Source: CAZYWA01 sp964650975 [NCBI: uncultured bacterium] (GTDB lineage Bacteria; JADJOY01). Taken from it: a stretch of DNA of 5,428 nucleotides. Location: assembly GCA_964650975.1 (NCBI GenBank), contig CAZYWA010000540.1, positions 1 through 5,428 of the forward strand, read 5' to 3'. Made by a program: the position numbers and the translations under genes. This document shows positions 1 to 4,533 of the stretch, in pieces (position 1 is the first letter of the stretch; each line of letters starts with the position of its first letter). Below the pieces are notes generated by a model. It saw only the letters and a list, made by a program, of their open reading frames with translations, had not been told where the DNA came from and made no database searches.

Positions 1-36
1 GCGCGCGCCGTGCGTCGGTCGCCGCACCCGGGCGAC

Positions 37-1452
37 CTATTTCTCGCGAGGAATCTTGGGCTTCTTCGAGGGTGCGTGGGCCGACGTGGCCCAGCCCTCG
101 ATGTTGCGCTGCTTGCCGCGCGCCACGGCGAGCGCATCGGCGGGGACGTCGCGGGTGATGGTCGAGCCCGAGCCGATGTAGGCGCCGCGCCCGATCTTGA
201 CCGGCGCCACGAACTGCGTGTCCGAGCCGACGAACACGTCGTCCTCGATCTCGGTCTGGAACTTGTTCACGCCGTCGTAGTTGCAGGTGATCGTCCCGCA
301 CCCGATGTTGACGTTCTTTCCGACCGAAGCATCGCCGACGTAGGTCAGGTGCGAGGCCTTCGATCCGGCGCCGAACGTCGACTTCTTGATCTCCACGAAG
401 TTGCCGATCTTCACGTTGGGCCCGAGATCGCTGCCGGGCCGGAGATGGGCCATCGGCCCCACCGCGGTGTCGCTCGCGATGCGGCTCTCCTCGATCATGC
501 AATAGGGCTTGATGGTGACGCGGTCGGCCAGCACCGTGTCGACCAGCACCGATCCGGTGCCGATCCGGCAGCCTTCACCGACGCTGCACGAGCCGCGCAG
601 CTCGACCGCGGGATCGATCACCGTGTCCATGCCCACGGTGACCCCGGTGTCCACCCAGGTGGTCGCGGGATCGCGCACCGTGACGCCTTCGCGCATGAGC
701 GCCGCGAGCGTGCGCCGGTTCAGGACGGCGGCGGCGCGCGCCAGCTTGGCGCGATCGTCCACGCCATGGACCTCGTCGGGATCCGCCACGACCGAGTGCA
801 CCACGGTGCGGCCAGTTTCGCTCGCGATGCGCACCAGATCGGTCAGGTAGTACTCGCCCTGCGCGTTGCGATTGCCGAGCTTGGGCAGCGCCTCGCGCAA
901 GAAGGCGAGATCGGCGGCGTAGATCCCGGCGTTGACGAGCCCGATCGCGAGCTCGGCCGGCGTCGCGTCCTTGGCCTCGACGATCCGTTCCGCGAGACCC
1001 GACTCGCCGAGCACGACGCGGCCGTAGCTTCCCGCGTCGGCGAGCTCCATCGTGAGCACCGTGAGCACCGCGCCGGCTTCCTGGTGTCGCGCCAGCAGCG
1101 CGCGCAGCGTGCCCTCGGTGAGCAGCGGCACGTCGCCCGAGAGGATCAGCGTCGAACCGCTGCGTCCGTCGAGGGCCGGCATGGCCGTGAGCACCGCATG
1201 GCCGGTGCCCTGCGGGACGCCCTGATCGACCGTCGAGACACCGGCAATGCCGAAGCCCGCGACGGCGTCGCGCACCTCGTCGCCCATGTGTCCGGTGACC
1301 ACCGCCACCGGACTGGCACCGAGCCGCACCGCCAGCTCGATCGGGTAACGGACCATCGGCCGCCCGCCCACTTCGTGGAGCACCTTGGGCTTGCGGGAGC
1401 GCATGCGCTTGCCCTCTCCCGCCGCCATGACGATTGCCGAGAGCACGCTCAT
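37..1452 (-). CDS. glmU: GlmU: bifunctional N-acetylglucosamine-1-phosphate uridyltransferase / glucosamine-1-phosphate acetyltransferase
   Basis: This cytoplasmic enzyme acetylates glucosamine-1-phosphate with acetyl-CoA, then couples the product to UTP to give UDP-GlcNAc for peptidoglycan and lipopolysaccharide. The 471-residue product has normal family length. The N-terminal pyrophosphorylase domain (about 1-235) shows MAAGEGKRM at 9-17, KPKVLHEV at 21-28, QGTGHA at 81-86 and SGDVPL at 105-110, where D107 is the expected Mg ligand. The linker is followed by a left-handed beta-helix of hexapeptide repeats (about 255-445). It carries LRPG (337-340), the SHLTYVGD block with the expected catalytic H368, and the NYDG loop at 391-394. 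The tail is lysine-rich. The usual Mg-binding Asn in the GVNN/GVND block reads GVDD (D232), a conservative change. I chose the ATG at 1452 over the upstream in-frame GTG at 1470 because family members start just before SAIVMAAG and a promoter lies 8 nt upstream. Any downstream partner such as glmS would be outside the window. Confidence 0.97.
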   Translation of the reverse strand: MSVLSAIVMAAGEGKRMRSRKPKVLHEVGGRPMVRYPIELAVRLGASPVAVVTGHMGDEVRDAVAGFGIAGVSTVDQGVPQGTGHAVLTAMPALDGRSGSTLILSGDVPLLTEGTLRALLARHQEAGAVLTVLTMELADAGSYGRVVLGESGLAERIVEAKDATPAELAIGLVNAGIYAADLAFLREALPKLGNRNAQGEYYLTDLVRIASETGRTVVHSVVADPDEVHGVDDRAKLARAAAVLNRRTLAALMREGVTVRDPATTWVDTGVTVGMDTVIDPAVELRGSCSVGEGCRIGTGSVLVDTVLADRVTIKPYCMIEESRIASDTAVGPMAHLRPGSDLGPNVKIGNFVEIKKSTFGAGSKASHLTYVGDASVGKNVNIGCGTITCNYDGVNKFQTEIEDDVFVGSDTQFVAPVKIGRGAYIGSGSTITRDVPADALAVARGKQRNIEGWATSAHAPSKKPKIPREK

Positions 1453-1460
1453 GGGATTGC

Positions 1461-1489
1461 GAGCTAGCACAATCGACCGGGAGTGTCTC
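1461..1489 (-). promoter_or_regulatory. Putative glmU promoter (extended -10)
   Basis: Read on the minus strand, GAGACA (1489-1484) is followed after 17 nt by TAGCTC (1466-1461). TGC stands directly before the -10, making an extended TGn -10. Only 8 nt separate the -10 from the glmU ATG at 1452, so transcription would start at or next to the start codon. No Shine-Dalgarno is visible, which fits a leaderless or nearly leaderless mRNA. This rests on pattern match only. Confidence 0.4.
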
Positions 1490-1652
1490 GCGCGCAGGAT
1501 GGCTCTCAGCGGTGAGATGCGAGGCCACGAGAAAACGACATCGCCAGGAGCGGGAACCCACGTGTTTTCGGGTGCTCGCCGCGTACCGTCACGGGCACGC
1601 GGGTTGCGAAAGGCGGGCGCCAGCGGCCGATCGTTCTCGGGCCGCGTTCCCC

Positions 1653-1658
1653 AGGAGG
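1653..1658 (+). promoter_or_regulatory. Shine-Dalgarno of the zinc-ribbon gene
   Basis: AGGAGG lies 6 nt before the ATG at 1665. It is the strongest ribosome-binding site in the window. It fixes the start of the small gene at 1665 (or the adjacent ATG at 1668) and excludes the longer in-frame extension back to 1434, which would run through the glmU promoter. Confidence 0.75.
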
Positions 1659-1664
1659 CGACTC

Positions 1665-1976
1665 ATGATGCCGCTCGATCCGCCCGTTCACTCACACGAT
1701 CCCGCGATCCCGAGCCGCCGAGGCGTGTGCCGATCGTGCTTCGACCTCTACGTGCGGCCGCGGCGCCGTGTCGCCGACCGGTGCCACGCGTGCGCCTCCG
1801 GCGTCCACCGGAGCCGCGAGGAGACCGCCGCGATCCAGAGCTTCTGGGTGGAGAACCCCACCGCCACCCACTTGAATGCTTTCGCCGCGTGGGGCCGCGA
1901 GCGCGAGCTCACTCGAGCGCGCCGCAACCTCGAGCGCTTCTGGCGTCGCGCCCACCGGTGGTCGGCGCGCGCCTGA
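1665..1976 (+). CDS. Small putative zinc-ribbon protein of unknown function
   Basis: The 103-residue product is basic and probably cytoplasmic, with no signal peptide or membrane segment. Two CxxC pairs, C22-R-S-C25 and C40-H-A-C43, are 14 residues apart and look like a four-cysteine zinc knuckle or ribbon. The stretch between them is Arg-rich. From about residue 52 the chain looks helical and Trp/Arg-rich (FWVENP around 60-65, then many Arg and Trp to the end), which could bind nucleic acid. An AGGAGG 6 nt upstream and G/C-rich third codon positions support real coding. The gene diverges from glmU across 212 nt; no convincing promoter of its own could be picked out there. I do not recognise the family. 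The zinc binding is inferred from cysteine spacing and nothing more specific is claimed. Confidence 0.75.
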   Translation: MMPLDPPVHSHDPAIPSRRGVCRSCFDLYVRPRRRVADRCHACASGVHRSREETAAIQSFWVENPTATHLNAFAAWGRERELTRARRNLERFWRRAHRWSARA

Positions 1977-1992
1977 CGCCGACTTCTCCCTT

Positions 1993-2019
1993 GGAGCCCG
2001 CCGGGGATCGGCGCGCTCC
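1993..2019 (+). terminator. Hairpin after the zinc-ribbon gene, possible terminator
   Basis: GGAGCCCGCC (1993-2002) and GGCGCGCTCC (2010-2019) pair in 9 of 10 positions, with one C-C mismatch, around a 7-nt loop. The hairpin begins 17 nt after the stop codon at 1976. There is no T-tract behind it, so it could end transcription only weakly or simply protect the 3' end. Confidence 0.35.
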
Positions 2020-2031
2020 ACGCCGCGCGCC

Positions 2032-2047
2032 CAGCGCTTGAGCGCTG
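2032..2047. repeat. 16-bp perfect inverted repeat before the glycosyltransferase gene
   Basis: CAGCGCT (2032-2038) and AGCGCTG (2041-2047) are exact inverted copies separated by TG. The repeat lies 27 nt before the start codon at 2075. It encloses TTGAGC (2038-2043), a possible -35 for a weak -10-like CATGGT/TGGTAT at 2061-2068. It could therefore be an operator as easily as an RNA hairpin. No T-tract follows it. Confidence 0.35.
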
Positions 2048-2074
2048 CGCGGGGCCAGCGCATGGTATCGGCCC

Positions 2075-3241
2075 ATGCACGGGGCTGGTGACGCCGCGCC
2101 GCCGCGGGTGCTGACGATTTACTTCCGCCACCAGCGCGGCGGGCTGCAGAAGCGCTTCTACACGCTGATCGAGGCGCTCCTCGCGCGTGACGTCGAGGTG
2201 CACGTGGTGTCCGCGGCGCCGCTCGCGGTCGGGCCGCATCCGCGACTGGTCGCCCATCGTGTGCCGTGGATCGGCGGCGATCCGGGCGGGATGGTCTTCT
2301 GGGCGTGGTTCACGGTCGCCGCTCCGCTCGTGTTGCTGCGCGTGGCGCTTGCCGTGAAGCCGCGCGCGCTGATCGTTTTCGACCCGTATTACGCGGCGAT
2401 CGGCCGCATCGCGGCGCGCGCCGCGAGGATGCCGACCATCCTCTGGGTACGCGCGATCCCGTGGCGCGCCCGCATGCGCCTGCCCGAGGGCAGTCTGCGA
2501 TGGCGGATCGCCACCGCGCTCGACGTGCGGGCGCTCGGCTCGGCCGAGCACGTGGTGGCGATCACCCGCTCCATGATCGACGAGCTCGACGCCCGGGTGC
2601 CGGGCGTGGCGGCGCGCGCCGAGGTGCTGCCCAATGCGCTGGTCGAGCCGCGCGGCGGCCCGCCCGACCGAGTCGCCGCGCGCCACTCGCTGCTCGCGGC
2701 GCGCGGCTGGGCCCCCGACTCGCTGGTGGTCGCGACGGCGGGTGTCCTGAGCGAACGCAAGAACATCGCGCTCCTGATCGACGCGCTGGCGCACAGCGGC
2801 GAGCCGCGGGTGGTGCTCTCGATCGTGGGCGACGGGCCGAACCGCGACGCACTGATGGCACGCGCGCGCTGCGCGGGACTCGAATCGCGGGTCGCGTTCA
2901 CCGGCTGGCTCGAGAACCCGCTCGGCGAGATCGCGGGCGCCGATCTCTTCGTCATGCCCTCGGTCCACGAGGGCATGTCGAACGCGCTGCTCGAGGCGTG
3001 GGGCGCGGGCGTGCCGGTGCTCGCCGCGCGGACCCCGGAGAGCGCCGAGGTGCTGGGCGATGACCGGCTGCTCTTCGATCCGGGCGACGCAGCCGCGCTG
3101 GGCGCGACACTGGCTCGTCTCGCGCGCGATCCGGCTGCCCTCGACGGGCTCGCCCGAGCCGCCGCCGAGCGTTCGCGGGCCTTCGCCTTCGATTGGGGCG
3201 ATCGAGCCGTCGCACTGGTCCGCCGCCTCGCGCGATTCTGA
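2075..3241 (+). CDS. Glycosyltransferase family 4-type (GT-B fold)
   Basis: This enzyme probably transfers a sugar from a nucleotide-sugar donor onto a cell-surface glycan or lipid-linked acceptor at the inner face of the membrane. The 388-residue length is typical. The N-terminal Rossmann-like domain starts at about residue 11 with RVLTIYFRHQRGG; the Gly-Gly loop at 22-23 is typical of GT4 enzymes. A hydrophobic stretch at about 72-94 could attach the enzyme to the membrane. The C-terminal Glycos_transf_1 domain (about 215-385) shows TAGVLSERKN (221-230) with the phosphate-binding R228/K229, the SIVGDGP strand and loop (249-255), and the E-x7-E motif from E299 to E307 in HEGMSNALLEAWGAGVPV. 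Donor and acceptor cannot be read from the sequence. The ATG at 2075 has no clear Shine-Dalgarno, but nothing better lies nearby and beta-strand 1 starts soon after. The stop is 63 nt before bolA. Confidence 0.93.
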   Translation: MHGAGDAAPPRVLTIYFRHQRGGLQKRFYTLIEALLARDVEVHVVSAAPLAVGPHPRLVAHRVPWIGGDPGGMVFWAWFTVAAPLVLLRVALAVKPRALIVFDPYYAAIGRIAARAARMPTILWVRAIPWRARMRLPEGSLRWRIATALDVRALGSAEHVVAITRSMIDELDARVPGVAARAEVLPNALVEPRGGPPDRVAARHSLLAARGWAPDSLVVATAGVLSERKNIALLIDALAHSGEPRVVLSIVGDGPNRDALMARARCAGLESRVAFTGWLENPLGEIAGADLFVMPSVHEGMSNALLEAWGAGVPVLAARTPESAEVLGDDRLLFDPGDAAALGATLARLARDPAALDGLARAAAERSRAFAFDWGDRAVALVRRLARF

Positions 3242-3255
3242 GAATCAGTTATTCT
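3234..3255. promoter_or_regulatory. Putative operator of three ATTCT/AGAAT half-sites upstream of bolA
   Basis: GATTCT-G-AGAATC (3234-3246) is a 13-bp perfect palindrome across the glycosyltransferase stop codon. A further ATTCT at 3251-3255 pairs with the central AGAAT across 5 nt, so three half-sites alternate in orientation. The patch is A/T-rich in a G/C-rich setting and overlaps or abuts the -35 of the proposed bolA promoter. The TGAGAAT core is reminiscent of Fur-type half-sites, but the spacing is not canonical. The identity of any regulator is unknown. Confidence 0.35.
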
Positions 3256-3284
3256 TGGGGGTCCCGCGGCCCCCGCCGTAGCCT
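3255..3284 (+). promoter_or_regulatory. Putative bolA promoter
   Basis: TTGGGG (3255-3260), an 18-nt spacer and TAGCCT (3279-3284) form a plausible housekeeping promoter. The start of transcription would fall near 3291, right at the AGAGGA Shine-Dalgarno (3291-3296), giving a leader of about 14 nt. The -10 has the T-A-...-T pattern also seen before the glutaredoxin gene and the 76-residue gene. Confidence 0.4.
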
Positions 3285-3304
3285 TGCCCGAGAGGAATCC
3301 CGTC

Positions 3305-3574
3305 ATGTCCGACCATCCATCCCGTTTCACCGGCGGCTCGATCGTCGACCACATCCGCGAGCGCATCGAAGCCGGCATTCCCGGCGCCAAGGCCAAGGTC
3401 GAGGGCGGCGGCGGACACTTCACCCTCGAGGTCGTGGCCGCGCAGTTCAAGGGCAAGAACACCCTCGAGAAGCAGCGCCTCGTCTACTCCACGATCACCG
3501 ACCTGATGTCGGGTGGCGACGCGCCGATCCACGCCGTCGACACCATGGTGACCCGGGTCCCGGAAGGCGCCTGA
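3305..3574 (+). CDS. bolA: BolA/IbaG-family protein
   Basis: BolA-family proteins are small cytoplasmic partners of monothiol glutaredoxins. The pair holds a shared [2Fe-2S] cluster used in iron-sulfur trafficking or iron-status signalling; some members also bind DNA. The 89-residue product shows the whole domain: helix 1 (SIVDHIRERIEAGIPGAK, 12-29), the loop and strand GGGGHFTLEVVAAQFKGK (34-51), TLEKQRLVYSTITDLM (53-68) and the invariant IHAV at 75-78. H76 is the conserved cluster ligand and H38 in the beta1-beta2 loop could supply the second, as in the histidine-type BolA proteins. The ATG at 3305 has AGAGGA 8 nt upstream; the longer in-frame TTG start at 3284 would overlap the proposed -10. 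A CGFS glutaredoxin gene follows 114 nt downstream on the same strand, which strongly supports the assignment. Confidence 0.94.
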   Translation: MSDHPSRFTGGSIVDHIRERIEAGIPGAKAKVEGGGGHFTLEVVAAQFKGKNTLEKQRLVYSTITDLMSGGDAPIHAVDTMVTRVPEGA

Positions 3575-3576
3575 AC

Positions 3577-3590
3577 GGCCGGCGCCGGCC
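3577..3590. repeat. 14-bp perfect G/C palindrome after bolA
   Basis: GGCCGGCGCCGGCC is its own reverse complement and begins 2 nt after the bolA stop codon. It could form a short hairpin at the end of the bolA transcript. No T-tract follows, and a G/C palindrome of this size can arise by chance at this base composition. Confidence 0.3.
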
Positions 3591-3606
3591 CGGTTCCCGA
3601 CTTCAT

Positions 3607-3635
3607 TTGACCACCCCAAGGCTCACGGTTAGCGT
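3607..3635 (+). promoter_or_regulatory. Putative promoter of the CGFS glutaredoxin gene
   Basis: TTGACC (3607-3612, five of six consensus bases), a 17-nt spacer and TAGCGT (3630-3635) make the best sigma-70-like promoter in the window. Transcription would start near 3642, leaving a leader of roughly 47 nt with the Shine-Dalgarno at its end. The glutaredoxin can therefore be transcribed independently of bolA. Confidence 0.5.
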
Positions 3636-3688
3636 GGGCTTTCAAGCCACCCCAACCACCGCACACACCGCAGGAAAGAGGTAGCAAC

Positions 3689-4153
3689 ATGGGTCTTCTG
3701 GACAAGATTCTGGGCAAGAGCGACTCGCATTCGCACGCCACGCCGCCGGCGCCCACGCCGAGCGCCGCCCCTGCCGCTCCCAAGCCCGAGTTCAAGCACA
3801 CGCCTCCGCCGGCTCAGGCCTCGGCGGGCGGCAAGGAAGTCCACGAGCGCATCGACGGCCTGGTCAAGTCGAACAAGGTCGTGCTGTTCATGAAGGGCTC
3901 GAAGCTCTTCCCGCAGTGCGGCTTCTCGGCGGCCACCGTCGAGATCCTCAACTCCTACGGCGTGCCGTTCCTCGACGTCGACGTGCTCTCCGACCCCGGC
4001 ATCCGCAACGGGATCAAGGAGTACGCGCAGTGGCCGACGATCCCGCAGCTCTTCATCGACGGGAAGTTCGTCGGCGGCTGCGACATCGCCAAGGAAATGC
4101 ACGCCAACGGTGAGCTCGGCGCGCTGCTCAAGGGCCCGGCGGCCCAGAGCTGA
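3689..4153 (+). CDS. grxD: Monothiol CGFS glutaredoxin (Grx4/GrxD type) with N-terminal extension
   Basis: This is a cytoplasmic monothiol glutaredoxin that binds a [2Fe-2S] cluster with glutathione, as a homodimer or with BolA, and hands it to target proteins. The 154-residue product has a complete Grx domain at about 50-148: KVVLFMKG (63-70) with the conserved Lys K69, the active-site C77-G-F-S80, EILNSYGVPF (85-94), WPTIPQLFIDGKFVGGCD (115-132) with the cis-Pro TIP loop and the glutathione-binding GGCD. Stand-alone enzymes of this class are usually about 105-115 residues. The extra N-terminal 48 residues start with MGLLDKILGK, a possible amphipathic helix, then a Pro/Ala-rich linker with H14, H16 and H37. 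AAGAGG 7 nt upstream fixes the ATG. The neighbour is bolA, its usual physical partner. Confidence 0.96.
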   Translation: MGLLDKILGKSDSHSHATPPAPTPSAAPAAPKPEFKHTPPPAQASAGGKEVHERIDGLVKSNKVVLFMKGSKLFPQCGFSAATVEILNSYGVPFLDVDVLSDPGIRNGIKEYAQWPTIPQLFIDGKFVGGCDIAKEMHANGELGALLKGPAAQS

Positions 4154-4157
4154 AGTC

Positions 4158-4170
4158 GCGCCGGGGGCGC
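4158..4170 (+). terminator. Hairpin after the glutaredoxin gene, possible terminator
   Basis: GCGCC (4158-4162) and GGCGC (4166-4170) pair around a GGG loop, 5 nt after the stop codon. The only T-run nearby is five T at 4192-4196, too far for a textbook intrinsic terminator, so confidence is low. Confidence 0.3.
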
Positions 4171-4201
4171 CTCCGCTCCCTCGTCGCCTGATTTTTCCCG
4201 G

Positions 4202-4239
4202 ACGGCGCGGTCCACGGCTTCGGCCGGCGGTCGCGCCGT
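4202..4239 (+). terminator. Nested stem with a cUUCGg tetraloop hairpin
   Basis: ACGGCGCG (4202-4209) and CGCGCCGT (4232-4239) are an exact 8-bp inverted repeat. Between them CGGC-TTCG-GCCG (4215-4226) forms a 4-bp stem closed by the exceptionally stable C(UUCG)G tetraloop. It lies 48 nt past the glutaredoxin stop and just after a five-T run. It may stabilise or end that transcript. No T-tract follows, so the terminator label is tentative; a structured RNA element is an alternative. Confidence 0.35.
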
Positions 4240-4265
4240 TCGTGTCTCCGGCTCGGAATCGATTT

Positions 4266-4351
4266 GACATTCGAGCCGACAAAATGCTGACAAACAGGTC
4301 GACAAAATGCTCACAAGTAGCCCAGCAAAATGTTGACAATCAGCCCGGCAA
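4266..4351. repeat. Array of eight GACAA-like boxes (23-bp degenerate tandem repeat)
   Basis: Boxes begin at 4266 (GACAT), 4278 (GACAA), 4289 (GACAA), 4301 (GACAA), 4312 (CACAA), 4324 (AGCAA), 4335 (GACAA) and 4347 (GGCAA). The spacings alternate 12, 11, 12, 11, 12, 11, 12. The boxes group into 23-bp units at 4278, 4301 and 4324, with cores GACAAAATGCT, GACAAAATGCT and AGCAAAATGTT. These units match each other at 17-18 of 23 positions; weaker units flank them at 4255 and 4347. Bipartite sites of about 22 bp in tandem are typical of the ends of Mu/Tn7-like and some IS21-like transposons, where a two-headed transposase binds. No transposase gene or target duplication is visible, so this is either a decayed or distant element end or a regulatory array. 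Confidence 0.75.
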
Positions 4352-4355
4352 GTGG

Positions 4356-4380
4356 GCCTCGAAAGGCCTCGATTCGAGGC
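4356..4380. repeat. Direct plus inverted GCCTCGA repeat next to an A-tract
   Basis: GCCTCGA occurs at 4356-4362 and again at 4366-4372, and its inverse TCGAGGC follows at 4374-4380. The last two form a 15-bp palindrome, followed by AAAAAA at 4381-4386. The A-tract is on the wrong strand for a plus-strand terminator and precedes the hairpin for a minus-strand one, so it is not a standard terminator. It adjoins the right end of the GACAA array. Confidence 0.5.
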
Positions 4381-4385
4381 AAAAA

Positions 4386-4434
4386 ATGAGCGGACGGCGG
4401 CCCGCACTCGGCCGACGATCTCGAGTCCGCTGAT
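4386..4434. repeat. 10-bp inverted repeat, 29-nt spacing
   Basis: ATGAGCGGAC (4386-4395) and GTCCGCTGAT (4425-4434) are inverted copies with one mismatch. They lie between the A-rich array and the 76-residue gene. The function is unknown; a chance occurrence is possible. Confidence 0.3.
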
Positions 4435-4470
4435 CACCCGCTCAACTTCGCTTCACTCGCGGACCGCCCG

Positions 4471-4496
4471 CGTCGCGACGCCCATCGTCGCCGACG
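4471..4496. promoter_or_regulatory. Paired CGTCG/CGACG palindromes upstream of the 76-residue gene
   Basis: CGTCGCGACG (4471-4480) is a perfect 10-bp palindrome, and CGTCG-C-CGACG (4486-4496) is the same palindrome with one central base added. A third copy, identical to the second over 12 nt, lies inside the next gene at 4570-4581. They flank the proposed transcription start, as expected for an autorepressor. In G/C-rich DNA such short palindromes are common, so the evidence is weak. Confidence 0.25.
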
Positions 4497-4519
4497 GTGC
4501 GCCCGCAACCTCGCTGCGG

Positions 4520-4525
4520 TAGCCT
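4520..4525 (+). promoter_or_regulatory. Putative -10 box of the two-gene nucleotidyltransferase operon
   Basis: TAGCCT ends 8 nt before the ATG at 4534, the same distance as in front of glmU, so transcription would begin at the start codon. There is no good Shine-Dalgarno and no good -35 at 16-18 nt upstream. The assignment rests on identity with the bolA -10 box and on position. Confidence 0.35.
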
Positions 4526-4533
4526 GTCGGTCC

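Larger units (their letters stand above)
4154..4533. other. 380-nt gene-free region with hairpins and a repeat array
   Basis: No open frame here has gene-like codon use and homology that I can recognise. The left part (4154-4240) holds hairpins that probably end the glutaredoxin transcript. The middle (4260-4350) is an A-rich patch built from GACAA-like boxes. The right part (4356-4534) holds several short palindromes and a possible promoter for the next gene. The A-rich middle differs clearly from its G/C-rich surroundings and may be foreign. Confidence 0.7.

Noticed and set aside
10-1467. Long plus-strand open frame covering glmU
   Set aside because: It is the antisense shadow of glmU. Its Arg/His/Asp-rich translation matches no fold, while the minus strand shows every GlmU motif.
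1434-1664. N-terminal extension of the zinc-ribbon gene back to 1434
   Set aside because: The strong Shine-Dalgarno at 1653-1658 sets the start at 1665, and the extension would overlap the glmU start and promoter.
1748-2968. Long minus-strand open frame across the zinc-ribbon and glycosyltransferase genes
   Set aside because: It is a low-complexity Arg/His-rich shadow caused by high G/C. It spans two well-supported plus-strand genes and the gap between them.
2389-3462. Minus-strand Ser/Ala/Arg-rich open frame
   Set aside because: It is antisense to the glycosyltransferase and bolA, with no motif and shadow-like composition.
4264-4338. Perfect TTGACA hexamers at 4264 and 4333 as -35 elements
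   Set aside because: Both belong to the GACAA array, and neither has a TAnnnT-like -10 at 16-18 nt.
4278-4346. CRISPR array
   Set aside because: The 23-bp units are contiguous and degenerate, with no unique spacers.
3629-4437. Minus-strand open frames through the repeat region
   Set aside because: They read antisense to grxD and continue through the array. Their Cys/Ser/Phe-rich stretch is simply the translated repeat.
4386-4533. tRNA or attachment site in the right part of the intergenic region
   Set aside because: No cloverleaf, T-loop GTTC consensus or CCA end could be found. The inverted repeats do not fit tRNA stem spacing.
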